Below are positions 1 through 6,814 of a stretch of 10,154 nucleotides of DNA, piece by piece. The DNA is from Legionellales bacterium (GTDB lineage Bacteria > Pseudomonadota > Gammaproteobacteria > Legionellales > Legionellaceae): NCBI GenBank assembly GCA_003489505.1, contig DNMA01000045.1:1-10154 (forward strand), given 5' to 3'. Below the pieces are notes generated by a model. That model ran no database searches. It was not told the origin of the DNA and saw only the letters and a program-made list of their open reading frames with translations. Both the position numbers and the translations under genes were made by a program. The number at the start of each line of letters is the position of its first letter. Within the stretch, counting starts at the first letter, position 1.

Positions 1-63
1 GTTGAATAAATCAATTTTCTATGACTTTAAAAAAACGATATATAAACCACTTCAAGATGAAAT
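1..63. other. Short sequence downstream of wzt, no gene recognised
   Basis: These 63 bases follow the wzt stop codon on the minus strand and run to the window edge. They are very AT-rich and include a run of seven A (seven T on the minus strand). No GC-rich stem precedes that T run, so I do not call a terminator. On the minus strand one frame stays open for about 17 codons and then stops at 13-11, so no downstream gene start is supported. A plus-strand ATG at 21 opens only about 34 codons, mostly inside wzt, and looks like chance. Confidence 0.5.
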
Positions 64-1434
64 TTAATAACCCATATTTTCTTCCTGGAAAAAAGATTTT
101 ATATTCACATTTTCAGAATGGCTAAGAATTGGATTTTTATCTCTATTAAAATAAACAATAGGAAAATCTGAGTGAAATTTATATTCTTTTTGTATGGTTT
201 GAGTCAAAACTCTAAAGCTGAAAATATCATATAACTCTATAGTATCAGTTTCAGAGGCTATCGAGTTGATTTTTAAACTTACCCTATATTCCCCTGCATT
301 TAAAAGCCCTTTTGGGATAGTACAAGTTGCTTTTTGCAATCCACCTTGAATATCAGCGACATCATAGCAATGCAAAAGCTTTTGACCCAACAAAGTACTA
401 ATCAAAATATTAAATTGATAAGTATGCCCGACATGTCTGGACTCAAATTCAATATTAAAATTTACGTCATCTTCAAAAGAAAATGTCTCTTGTTGAGCGT
501 CATTGATATAAACTTGATGCAAATGAATTGACTGTGCTTTAGGAGTTGAAGACTCATGGTGCACATAAGAAGCTCTATGATTGGACTTTGCATTAATCAG
601 ATAATTAGAAACCACGGAACTGACTGTGCGCATACCACCATCTAAACGATACTTTTCATCACACTCCACCACTCGGCCATGCGACAATTCTAAAGCTTTG
701 GTACATAAAGAAGAAACCGCATTCATATCATGGCTCACAAAAATCAAGGTTCTGCCTTGATTAGAGATTTCTAACATCTTATCTAAGCATTTTTTCTGAA
801 AACCACTATCGCCAACTGCTAAAACTTCATCGACTATCAAGATTTCAGATTCTAAAAATGCCGCTACAGAAAAAGCCAATCGCATATACATGCCTGATGA
901 GTAACGTTTGATGGGGGTATTGATATGCTCACCTAATTCAGAAAACTCAATCATTTGATCAATGACTTTTAAAATGTTTTTTTGCGGCATGCCATTGATT
1001 TTAGCATTGAGAAAAATATTATCTCGCCCTGTTAAGTCCGGATGGAATCCTGTGCCAACTTCCAATAAACTAATGAGTTTTCCTTGATATTCAAAATAGC
1101 CTTCTGAAGGGGTAGTAATTCGCGATAATATCTTTAGTAAGGTACTTTTCCCAGAGCCGTTTTTTCCAACTAGGGCGACTCTATCACCTTGATTAATTTC
1201 AAAAGAAATATCTTTTAAAGCCCAGAAGTGATTTTCAGGGCAATCTTGCATTTGATGAGCATTTAATACTAAGGAATGATGCTGCACTTCGATAGCTTCA
1301 TGCTTTTTCTGATTTTTTTTAAGTAAGGCATCAACTTTTTGATTAATTCTTTGATAAAAAGTATCCACCGGCGCCATCAACGTCCCATGGCGATACATCT
1401 TTGATAAATGATTTACTCTTAATGCCCAGGTCAT
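64..1434 (-). CDS. wzt: Wzt-type ABC transporter ATP-binding protein, polysaccharide export, with C-terminal glycan-binding domain
   Basis: This is the cytoplasmic ATPase that pairs with Wzm to export a lipid-linked O-antigen or capsule chain across the inner membrane. The 456-residue protein shows a complete nucleotide-binding domain: Walker A GKNGSGKS at 90-97, a YSSGMYMRLAF signature region at 178-188 in the form typical of the Wzt/TagH family, Walker B ILIVDE at about 199-203 followed by VLAVGD, and the H-loop SHD at 234-236. The FWALKDISFEI lead-in at 70-80 is also typical. Residues from about 290 onward form a second domain rich in beta strands, matching the Wzt C-terminal domain that recognises the chain in O9a-type systems. 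The segment between the first strand and FWALKD (about 15-69) is somewhat longer than usual and partly charged. The ATG overlaps the wzm stop as ATGA (1431-1434), implying translational coupling. The ATPase call is firm; which glycan the C-terminal domain binds is inferred from the neighbours. Confidence 0.95.
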   Translation of the reverse strand: MTWALRVNHLSKMYRHGTLMAPVDTFYQRINQKVDALLKKNQKKHEAIEVQHHSLVLNAHQMQDCPENHFWALKDISFEINQGDRVALVGKNGSGKSTLLKILSRITTPSEGYFEYQGKLISLLEVGTGFHPDLTGRDNIFLNAKINGMPQKNILKVIDQMIEFSELGEHINTPIKRYSSGMYMRLAFSVAAFLESEILIVDEVLAVGDSGFQKKCLDKMLEISNQGRTLIFVSHDMNAVSSLCTKALELSHGRVVECDEKYRLDGGMRTVSSVVSNYLINAKSNHRASYVHHESSTPKAQSIHLHQVYINDAQQETFSFEDDVNFNIEFESRHVGHTYQFNILISTLLGQKLLHCYDVADIQGGLQKATCTIPKGLLNAGEYRVSLKINSIASETDTIELYDIFSFRVLTQTIQKEYKFHSDFPIVYFNRDKNPILSHSENVNIKSFFQEENMGY

Positions 1435-2252
1435 AACACATCCACCATTGAACGTTCTTTTTTAAGAAATGAATTTAAGCCCAAAAATAAAGTTGCGCCC
1501 GATAACATTATGGCCATCATCATCGAGTCAAAATTTAATGGAGTGCCATTAAATATACTTCGATAAGTTGTTATGACTGTGGCCATGGGATTAATCGCAT
1601 AAATCCATTTACTCCATGCTGGAGCAAGGGTGACTGAATACATCACAGGACTAGCAAAATAAAATAATTGCGTAAAAAAAGGTAGGACATGTTTGATATC
1701 GCGATACTGGGCATTCAATGGTGCTAACAAAAGTCCAAGCCCCAAAGCAAAAGACATTTGTATAATTAATAATACCGGTGCGATGAGAAAAATTTTAAAG
1801 CTAAATACTTTAAAAAAAAGTGAAAATAAAACAATTAAAGTGAAACCCACCCCAAAATCAATAGTGCAATTCATCACATAAGACATGCCAATGACCGCCC
1901 TTGGGAAATAAATTTTACTTAATAAACCCGCATGCGATTCCAAGCAACTTGTGGTTTGATTTAAAAGTGCAACAAAAGTCTGCCAAGGTATAATGGATAA
2001 TAAATAAAATAATAAATAAGGCAGATTGTCTGATGGAATTTTAACCATTAAACCAAAAACAAAACTCATGACACCCACTGTGATAATGGGGGTTAAAATC
2101 AACCATAAAGGACCCAGTATCGTCTGAAAATACTTCACCCGAATATCTCTTAAACTAAAAGCCCATATCAACTCTTTATATTTCCAAAGCTCTTTTAAGG
2201 ACTCAATGATTGATATTTTTTTTGTTGCACTAATTCTTGTTACTTTTAACAC
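1431..2252 (-). CDS. wzm: Wzm-type ABC-2 transporter permease, polysaccharide export
   Basis: This is the membrane subunit of the polysaccharide ABC exporter; two copies are expected to form the channel with two Wzt subunits. The 273-residue length is normal for Wzm. The cytoplasmic N-terminus leads into a conserved RDIRVKYFQTILGPLW motif at the first membrane segment. About six hydrophobic segments follow, and the family landmarks NAQYRDIKHVLPF, ASPVMYS and INPM are all visible. The C-terminus (FLKKERSMVDVL) is cytoplasmic and charged. The start codon is GTG at 2252, supported by AAGGG six bases upstream; no alternative ATG occurs for dozens of residues and starting later would lose the conserved N-terminus. 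It lies nine bases after the upstream glycosyltransferase gene and overlaps wzt by four bases, the usual wzm-wzt order. This places the chain in the ABC-dependent pathway rather than the Wzx/Wzy pathway. Confidence 0.95.
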   Translation of the reverse strand: MLKVTRISATKKISIIESLKELWKYKELIWAFSLRDIRVKYFQTILGPLWLILTPIITVGVMSFVFGLMVKIPSDNLPYLLFYLLSIIPWQTFVALLNQTTSCLESHAGLLSKIYFPRAVIGMSYVMNCTIDFGVGFTLIVLFSLFFKVFSFKIFLIAPVLLIIQMSFALGLGLLLAPLNAQYRDIKHVLPFFTQLFYFASPVMYSVTLAPAWSKWIYAINPMATVITTYRSIFNGTPLNFDSMMMAIMLSGATLFLGLNSFLKKERSMVDVL

Positions 2253-2256
2253 TTTA

Positions 2257-2263
2257 TTCCCTT
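2257..2263 (-). promoter_or_regulatory. Ribosome binding site supporting the GTG start of wzm
   Basis: On the minus strand AAGGGAA sits just before the GTG start of wzm at 2252. The AAGGG core ends six bases from the start codon. It overlaps the stop codon of the preceding glycosyltransferase gene. It justifies the non-ATG start. Confidence 0.65.
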
Positions 2264-3416
2264 AAGCATTTTCATGAATACTGCTGAATTGGTTTTCTAA
2301 ATCTTGAATTTTGTCTAAATACATCTGATTACTTTCAGACATCCATAATATCGCTTTTGTATAAAAATACAAATCAATTTGCTCTTGAGTTAATGCGTGA
2401 ATGACCTGAATATCGTAAAGATATTTTAAAGAAATCGATGCATAAGAAAAAGAAATGACTTGGGCATGATTTAATAAATTTATCATCCACTCAATGGGCA
2501 TATCTGAGCTAGAAATTTCAAACATTTGATAAACATTTTCAAATCGATTCAACAACTGTTTTAATTTTTCTGGATGTGCTGCAGGATGGGTTTTTAGCAT
2601 AATCATACTTTTTTGAGGAATATGTTTTGCAAAAACATCAGCATATAAATTCAGCTCTTGTTCCAAAGACATCAGTTTTGACTCTGAATATGAACCCATT
2701 AAAAACACATATTTTTTTTGTTCCCCATCAAAGACATCATCATCCTGTTCAAAAATCTTCATAAATTGATTATTCAGATCTAATACAATTTTTTTATCAA
2801 TGGTTTGTACATGCTTATTATGAAAGCAATTAGAGCTTGCTTCCTGTGGCAAAATACCTAATAACATATCGGCATCAAAAACTTGAGAACAGCTCATCAC
2901 ACTCCAGGCCCTTTTGATGCGGCTTAATACATTTTTAATAGATGCTTGAGAGAAATCATTGATGGGGAAAAATTGTTTCTCAAAATGTTTTTTATCATAA
3001 AAAAGCCCGAAGCCATCACCAAAAGAGACCTTGTAAGACTTTGGAAAACCTTGCATAAAAGCCTGACTGATAAAATCTGATGTCAAATCATGGCTATAAT
3101 AAAATCTTGCAATCTGCTGCTGACCAAAATATTTTTTTAAAATTTTTGCCTTTTTAAGCACAGAAGTAAAATGGCCACTTTTTTGAAATTCCTGTATTTC
3201 ATCAGAAAAAACAAGCTGGGTACCTGCCATGATACTCAAGGCCTTTTTAAAAAAAGCCTTGCGATTTTCTTTAAGAGCATGAGCCATCCCATTGGGCAGC
3301 CAAACAAAAACAATTAACTTTTCAAGATAAAAATTTTTTTGTTTTTGCAAAAACTTCACAGCCGCAAGACTTGGCAATAATTGCTGTGGATAGTACAAAC
3401 AAACTAAATCAACCAT
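2262..3416 (-). CDS. Putative glycosyltransferase, sialyltransferase/polysialyltransferase-like
   Basis: A 384-residue protein without clear membrane segments, most likely a cytoplasmic glycosyltransferase of GT-B type. The N-terminus (LVCLYYPQQLLPSLAAV, residues 4-20) resembles the first strand of bacterial sialyltransferase-like proteins. Three short motifs seen in bacterial sialyl- and polysialyltransferases have plausible counterparts: an acidic-Gly motif as GDGFGLFYD at 133-141, an HP motif as MLKTHP at 273-278, and a serine motif as SFSYASISLKY at 322-332. The stretch YVFLMGSYSE (236-245) looks like the start of the C-terminal nucleotide-binding half. Because a CMP-sugar synthetase lies upstream and the exporter directly downstream, I infer that it transfers a CMP-activated nonulosonic acid, perhaps as the polymerase of the chain. 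Family assignment is moderate and specificity weak. The ATG is one base after the preceding stop (TAAGATG) and has no strong ribosome binding site, which suggests reinitiation. It could instead act on another sugar. Confidence 0.65.
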   Translation of the reverse strand: MVDLVCLYYPQQLLPSLAAVKFLQKQKNFYLEKLIVFVWLPNGMAHALKENRKAFFKKALSIMAGTQLVFSDEIQEFQKSGHFTSVLKKAKILKKYFGQQQIARFYYSHDLTSDFISQAFMQGFPKSYKVSFGDGFGLFYDKKHFEKQFFPINDFSQASIKNVLSRIKRAWSVMSCSQVFDADMLLGILPQEASSNCFHNKHVQTIDKKIVLDLNNQFMKIFEQDDDVFDGEQKKYVFLMGSYSESKLMSLEQELNLYADVFAKHIPQKSMIMLKTHPAAHPEKLKQLLNRFENVYQMFEISSSDMPIEWMINLLNHAQVISFSYASISLKYLYDIQVIHALTQEQIDLYFYTKAILWMSESNQMYLDKIQDLENQFSSIHENA

Positions 3417-3417
3417 C

Positions 3418-4380
3418 TTAAAAACTATTCACTTGTCTAATTTTTTCAAACCAATATAGCATTTCAGCTTGCCCATCTATTTTTTGAATAATCGAGACAT
3501 CATCATTTAAAAATGCTTCGACTTGTTGATAAAGTCCGGGTTTAAAATCTTTATCCAATTGATTGTCTAATTCCACTGCTTCAATTTGTACACTACCAAT
3601 ATTTTGTATGGATAAACTTTCAAGCGGTTTAAAAATCAGACGATGAAGGTTGGTTAAGACTTCTAAACTCCAACGACCTGGCGCTTCCCAATTGGAATGA
3701 TATGAAAATAATGCACCTTGTTCAGTTTGGCCTGCTCCAACAAAAATAGAGCCATAAGGATGCCAATCTAATTGACCACCAACATGGGCGTTTAACAGTT
3801 GAGGCTTGCCCCCTAAATAAAACGCCAAATCAATTAAATGGGTCGAATTAGATAAAAACCATTGTTCTTTGACCCCTTCTTCCTTTTTCAATGGCGATAT
3901 CACATGACTCCATTCAGTAAATTCAAAATGAAAGGATTTCACACCCCCATCTGCTGCGATGATTTGTTGAGCTTTTTTCACCGATTGATAAAAGCGTCTG
4001 TTGTAACCAACATAGACATCAGCTTGGATTTTTTTCGCCTCATCACGAACCGATAAAATATCTGCCACATCAAAGCCACCTGGTTTTTCAACCAATAATT
4101 TTTTAGCACCATGGGCCATCAAAAACTTGGAGACTTCACCAATATTTTTTTCGTGACTAGCTACAATCGCTGGATAATCAGAAAGCTCAATAGAGCTATC
4201 TTGCAAAAATTTTTCAATTCCACCAGAAATCGCTTTCACACCAGTCTGATTTTCAAATTCTTGACAAGAAGCTAGACTTCGACCAATGACTAAAGGTTCA
4301 ATATCCATTGCTTTTAATACTTTTGTATAATCAACGGCCATAGGGCCTGCGCCGATGATCATCATTTTTTTGGGATTCAT
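3418..4380 (-). CDS. Gfo/Idh/MocA family NAD(P)-dependent sugar oxidoreductase (second of two)
   Basis: A predicted cytoplasmic dehydrogenase or reductase acting on a sugar or sugar nucleotide. From the ATG at 4380 it is 320 residues. The N-terminal Rossmann fold shows IIGAGPMA at 8-15. The family EKP motif with its conserved lysine is at 98-100 (LLVEKPGG), followed by YNRRF at 126-130, which is typical of the C-terminal substrate domain. THLIDLAFYLGG from about 180 contains the usual catalytic-region histidine and aspartate. An upstream in-frame TTG at 4395 would add five residues, but AAAGGG lies ideally placed for the ATG and nothing suitable precedes the TTG, so I chose the ATG. The gene follows another Gfo/Idh gene by 15 bases and precedes the glycosyltransferase by one base. 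The family is certain; the substrate cannot be read from sequence. A role in modifying the nonulosonic acid or another sugar of the polymer is inferred from context. Confidence 0.88.
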   Translation of the reverse strand: MNPKKMMIIGAGPMAVDYTKVLKAMDIEPLVIGRSLASCQEFENQTGVKAISGGIEKFLQDSSIELSDYPAIVASHEKNIGEVSKFLMAHGAKKLLVEKPGGFDVADILSVRDEAKKIQADVYVGYNRRFYQSVKKAQQIIAADGGVKSFHFEFTEWSHVISPLKKEEGVKEQWFLSNSTHLIDLAFYLGGKPQLLNAHVGGQLDWHPYGSIFVGAGQTEQGALFSYHSNWEAPGRWSLEVLTNLHRLIFKPLESLSIQNIGSVQIEAVELDNQLDKDFKPGLYQQVEAFLNDDVSIIQKIDGQAEMLYWFEKIRQVNSF

Positions 4381-4386
4381 AAGCTG

Positions 4387-4392
4387 CCCTTT
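4387..4392 (-). promoter_or_regulatory. Ribosome binding site deciding the ATG start at 4380
   Basis: AAAGGG on the minus strand ends six bases before the ATG at 4380. It lies downstream of the competing TTG at 4395, so it cannot serve that codon. This supports the shorter 320-residue product for the second oxidoreductase. Confidence 0.65.
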
Positions 4393-4395
4393 CAA

Positions 4396-5355
4396 TTAGG
4401 TAAACAGAAACTCTTCTTCTTGGAATTTCTCAAAATTTTGAATTGGATTTAACAACTGCAAATGAATTTTTTTTGAGCTTGCAAAAGGTGTTAAATCACA
4501 TTGGTTTTCTTGTAAAATTTTTTCAACCACAAGACCTGTCATTTGGCTTTGAAAAAGAATATCAAATTGAATTTCACTCCATTGCCAATTGTTAAGCTCC
4601 CCGCTATACCATGCCAAACGTTGATTTTCTCGAATAATGTAGCGATGATTTTGATTAAATATCTCAATCAAAACAGGTGCTTGACTATTTAGCTCCTCAA
4701 TCATTTCACAACGGCTACCATCGGAAAAAATCGCCGTTAATCGACCAGTAATTTCATAAAAACTTTTTCTTTTACTGGGGATTAATTCCGGCGATAGTCC
4801 TGATAAATCCAGTGAAAAAGCATCACAAGCACTTAAATGTGCCACATGGTCTAAATAATGAATGGCATTGGTCATCAAACCAAATGCACCACCGGTGACC
4901 CGATAATTAATCGGTGAAGACTCTAGCATTTCATGAATATTTTGATAACTAGGCATCATACGCATTGGACAATTAACCCATGCATTAACTTGATGTTTTA
5001 TCAAAAGCGCTTCGATTACTGCATACTCTTCAGGTTCATTAAACATGATTTTTTCAATGATTAAATTCTTCACTCGAGTGCTGTTTAATAAATCTTCAAT
5101 CACTTGTTTTCTGACATCGGCATTGGTTGCAATAATTGCAACATCCGTGTCTTCAGAACTTTTTAACTCCAAAGAATACTCAAGCTCATGATATTCAAAA
5201 CCAGGAATGCTTTCGTAACGTTCTTTGGCTGTGTCCAAAGAGCCTTGGAAAGCATCAATGACTTCAATTTTTAAAGGGATAGATACTGATTTTAATGCCT
5301 GTAAGTGTCTGCTACCTAATTGGCCTGCTCCAATAATTTTAATGACTTTTTTCAT
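4396..5355 (-). CDS. Gfo/Idh/MocA family oxidoreductase (first of two), divergent motifs
   Basis: A 319-residue predicted NAD(P)-dependent oxidoreductase. The N-terminus has a clear dinucleotide-binding motif, IIGAGQLGSRHL at 7-18, and IIATNADVRKQV near 74-85 is the typical following strand and helix. The EKP motif appears as IIEKIMF (99-105): the catalytic-type lysine K102 is kept but the proline is replaced. The YNRRF-type motif is changed to NCPMRMMP at 128-135. NAIHYLDHVAHL (163-174) provides histidine and aspartate in the expected place. It is therefore a distant relative of the next gene, not a recent duplicate, and probably has a different substrate or reaction direction. Its ATG overlaps the hisH stop by four bases (ATGA, 5352-5355), with AGGA placed just upstream. 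The coupling to the amidination genes suggests it acts on the same sugar; that is inference. The altered motifs leave open a non-redox role, but the fold assignment is good. Confidence 0.8.
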   Translation of the reverse strand: MKKVIKIIGAGQLGSRHLQALKSVSIPLKIEVIDAFQGSLDTAKERYESIPGFEYHELEYSLELKSSEDTDVAIIATNADVRKQVIEDLLNSTRVKNLIIEKIMFNEPEEYAVIEALLIKHQVNAWVNCPMRMMPSYQNIHEMLESSPINYRVTGGAFGLMTNAIHYLDHVAHLSACDAFSLDLSGLSPELIPSKRKSFYEITGRLTAIFSDGSRCEMIEELNSQAPVLIEIFNQNHRYIIRENQRLAWYSGELNNWQWSEIQFDILFQSQMTGLVVEKILQENQCDLTPFASSKKIHLQLLNPIQNFEKFQEEEFLFT

Positions 5356-6041
5356 AAAATTCCTGCTTCTACAGCCTGTTTTTGCTGTTCTAAAACCACT
5401 GTTAAAAAACCTTTAATAATGTTTAAACCCACCTGTCCACTTTTTTCCGGGTGAAACTGGCAACCATAAATATTTTGGTGAGAAACAGCAGCACTAATAT
5501 TAAAGTCACCATAGCGACAGTCAGCCAAACGATTTACATCATTTGCAGGAACAGCACTGAATGAATGGACAAAATAGACACTTTCATTTGCTTGAGTATT
5601 TTGTAAAATGGTATTTTCCCAAACTGTCTCCAATGAGGGTTTAATCAATCGATTCCATCCAATATGCGGCACTTTTAACGCCTTGCCATTAGCATCAATG
5701 GCATCAATAGGAATAATATCGCCAGGGATTAAATTCAAACCTTGATGCTCACCAAATTCAAAGCTTCGTGTAAACAAAAGCTGCATCCCCAGACAAATCC
5801 CTAATAATGGTTTGCCTTGATAGGCAAAATCTTTGATAGCACTCACCAAGTTTCTTTTTTGCAGGCCTTCTATACCATTGGCAAATGCACCCACTCCTGG
5901 CAAAACTAAAGCGTTGACATTGTTAATTTCATCAGGATGACTCACTAAATTTACCTGACAACCAAAATGCTCAAAGGCTCTTGATACTGAAAAAATATTT
6001 CCCAGACCATAATCAACAATTGATATTAGGGGCTTATTCAT
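5352..6041 (-). CDS. hisH: HisH-type glutamine amidotransferase for sugar acetamidino formation (WbuY/HisH2)
   Basis: This is the class I glutaminase subunit related to HisH of imidazole glycerol phosphate synthase. It releases ammonia from glutamine for its HisF-like partner. The catalytic triad is complete: nucleophile cysteine C83 in LLGICLGMQ, and H197 and E199 in GCQFHPEKSG (numbered from the ATG at 6041). Other HisH landmarks are VDYGLGNIFS at 9-18, LPGVGAF at 47-53 and KVPHIGWNRL near 123-132. At 229 residues it is slightly longer than a typical histidine-pathway HisH. I chose the ATG at 6041 over an in-frame GTG at 6047, because GGAGGAG stands seven bases before the ATG but only one base before the GTG. 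It overlaps the hisF-like gene by eight bases. With no other histidine gene here and an N-acetyl sugar amidotransferase two genes upstream, the role is sugar amidination rather than histidine synthesis. Confidence 0.93.
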   Translation of the reverse strand: MNKPLISIVDYGLGNIFSVSRAFEHFGCQVNLVSHPDEINNVNALVLPGVGAFANGIEGLQKRNLVSAIKDFAYQGKPLLGICLGMQLLFTRSFEFGEHQGLNLIPGDIIPIDAIDANGKALKVPHIGWNRLIKPSLETVWENTILQNTQANESVYFVHSFSAVPANDVNRLADCRYGDFNISAAVSHQNIYGCQFHPEKSGQVGLNIIKGFLTVVLEQQKQAVEAGIL

Positions 6042-6813
6042 AAACACTCTCCTCCAACTGTCTGACTGGAATGCCTTGAAGCTTAGCCCATGCCCGAATT
6101 TGTGAAAGACTTAATCTTTTGTAATGCAATGCATCAGCAATGGCTACCGCATTCGCACCACTTTGAAGACAAACATCACTAAAGTGTTCTAAAGTTCCCA
6201 TGCCACCACTCGCAATCACAGGAATCGAGCTGATATCAGTAACCGCTTTTACTAATTCGGTATCAAAGCCTTTTCGGGTTCCCTCTTGGTCCACTGACGT
6301 TAATAAAATTTCTCCAGCCCCAAGACTAATGCCTTTTTTCACCCAATCTAAAACATCTAAATGGGTGTGCTCTCGACCATTGTCAGTAAAAGCTTCCCAG
6401 CGCTGGTGTCCTACTTTTTTCGCTTCAATTGATAACACCACACACTGAGAGCCAAATGCTCTTGAAATATCATGAATCAACTGTGGGTTTTGGACAGCAG
6501 CCGTATTAATTGCAATTTTATCGGCCCCTGCTCTTAATAACGCTCGGACATCATCAACACTTCTAATTCCACCGCCTACGGTTAATGGAATAAAAATATT
6601 TTTAGCTGTATGACTGACCAAATCAATTAAGCTATTGCGGCCATATAAACTGGCCACAATATCCATATAAATTAATTCATCAGCATTTTCTATGAAATAT
6701 TGATTGGCGAATGTCTGGGGATCACCTAAAACGCGCAATCCTTCTAGGTGAATGCCTTTAATCAAATTAGGGGCTTTAATATCTAGCCGAGGGATAATTC
6801 TGACAGAAGACAT
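6034..6813 (-). CDS. hisF: HisF paralogue, acetamidino modification protein (WbuZ/AglZ/HisF2 family)
   Basis: A 259-residue (beta/alpha)8 barrel related to the HisF cyclase subunit, expected to pass ammonia from the HisH glutaminase to the sugar amidotransferase. The barrel phosphate-binding motifs are present: PLTVGGGIR at 76-84, DKIAINTAAV at 98-107 and PVIASGGMGT near 197-206. The first catalytic-type aspartate (D11, PRLDIKAPN) is retained. The second position, normally Asp in the HisF sequence IDAK, is glutamate here (E130 in LSIEAKK). The loop KGIHLEGLRVLGDP replaces the histidine-pathway form. These changes fit the HisF2/WbuZ group used for making acetamidino sugars rather than true cyclases. 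The ATG is one base after the preceding stop, and AAGGAAG lies six bases upstream of it within the end of the amidotransferase gene. Family assignment is strong; loss of cyclase activity is inferred. Confidence 0.92.
   Translation of the reverse strand: MSSVRIIPRLDIKAPNLIKGIHLEGLRVLGDPQTFANQYFIENADELIYMDIVASLYGRNSLIDLVSHTAKNIFIPLTVGGGIRSVDDVRALLRAGADKIAINTAAVQNPQLIHDISRAFGSQCVVLSIEAKKVGHQRWEAFTDNGREHTHLDVLDWVKKGISLGAGEILLTSVDQEGTRKGFDTELVKAVTDISSIPVIASGGMGTLEHFSDVCLQSGANAVAIADALHYKRLSLSQIRAWAKLQGIPVRQLEESVYE
6049..6055 (-). promoter_or_regulatory. Strong ribosome binding site deciding the hisH start
   Basis: GGAGGAG on the minus strand lies inside the last codons of the hisF-like gene. It is seven bases from the hisH ATG at 6041 and too close to the alternative GTG at 6047. 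It is one of the strongest Shine-Dalgarno sequences in the window. Confidence 0.7.
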
Positions 6814-6814
6814 A

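Noticed and set aside
1..63. Rho-independent terminator after wzt
   Set aside because: There is a T run on the minus strand, but I see no GC-containing inverted repeat directly before it.
1801..1820. Runs of seven or eight A/T inside coding regions (for example near 1312, 1812, 2713, 4448 and 7890) as phase-variation tracts
   Set aside because: They are common in this AT-rich sequence, are no longer than eight bases, and all reading frames are intact across them.
4381..4395. TTG at 4395 as the start of the second oxidoreductase
   Set aside because: No ribosome binding site precedes it, whereas AAAGGG is ideally spaced for the ATG at 4380, and the Rossmann motif begins only a few residues after that ATG.
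3418..5355. The two Gfo/Idh genes as a recent tandem duplication
   Set aside because: They share the fold but differ at the main motifs and in most visible residues, so they are old paralogues or were acquired separately.
6200..6448. 82-codon plus-strand open frame opposite the hisF-like gene
   Set aside because: It is antisense to a conserved gene, has no recognisable protein features, and fits a chance open frame.
5352..6813. hisH-hisF as part of histidine biosynthesis
   Set aside because: No hisA, hisI, hisB or other histidine genes flank them, the HisF copy has Glu in place of the second catalytic Asp, and the neighbour is an N-acetyl sugar amidotransferase.
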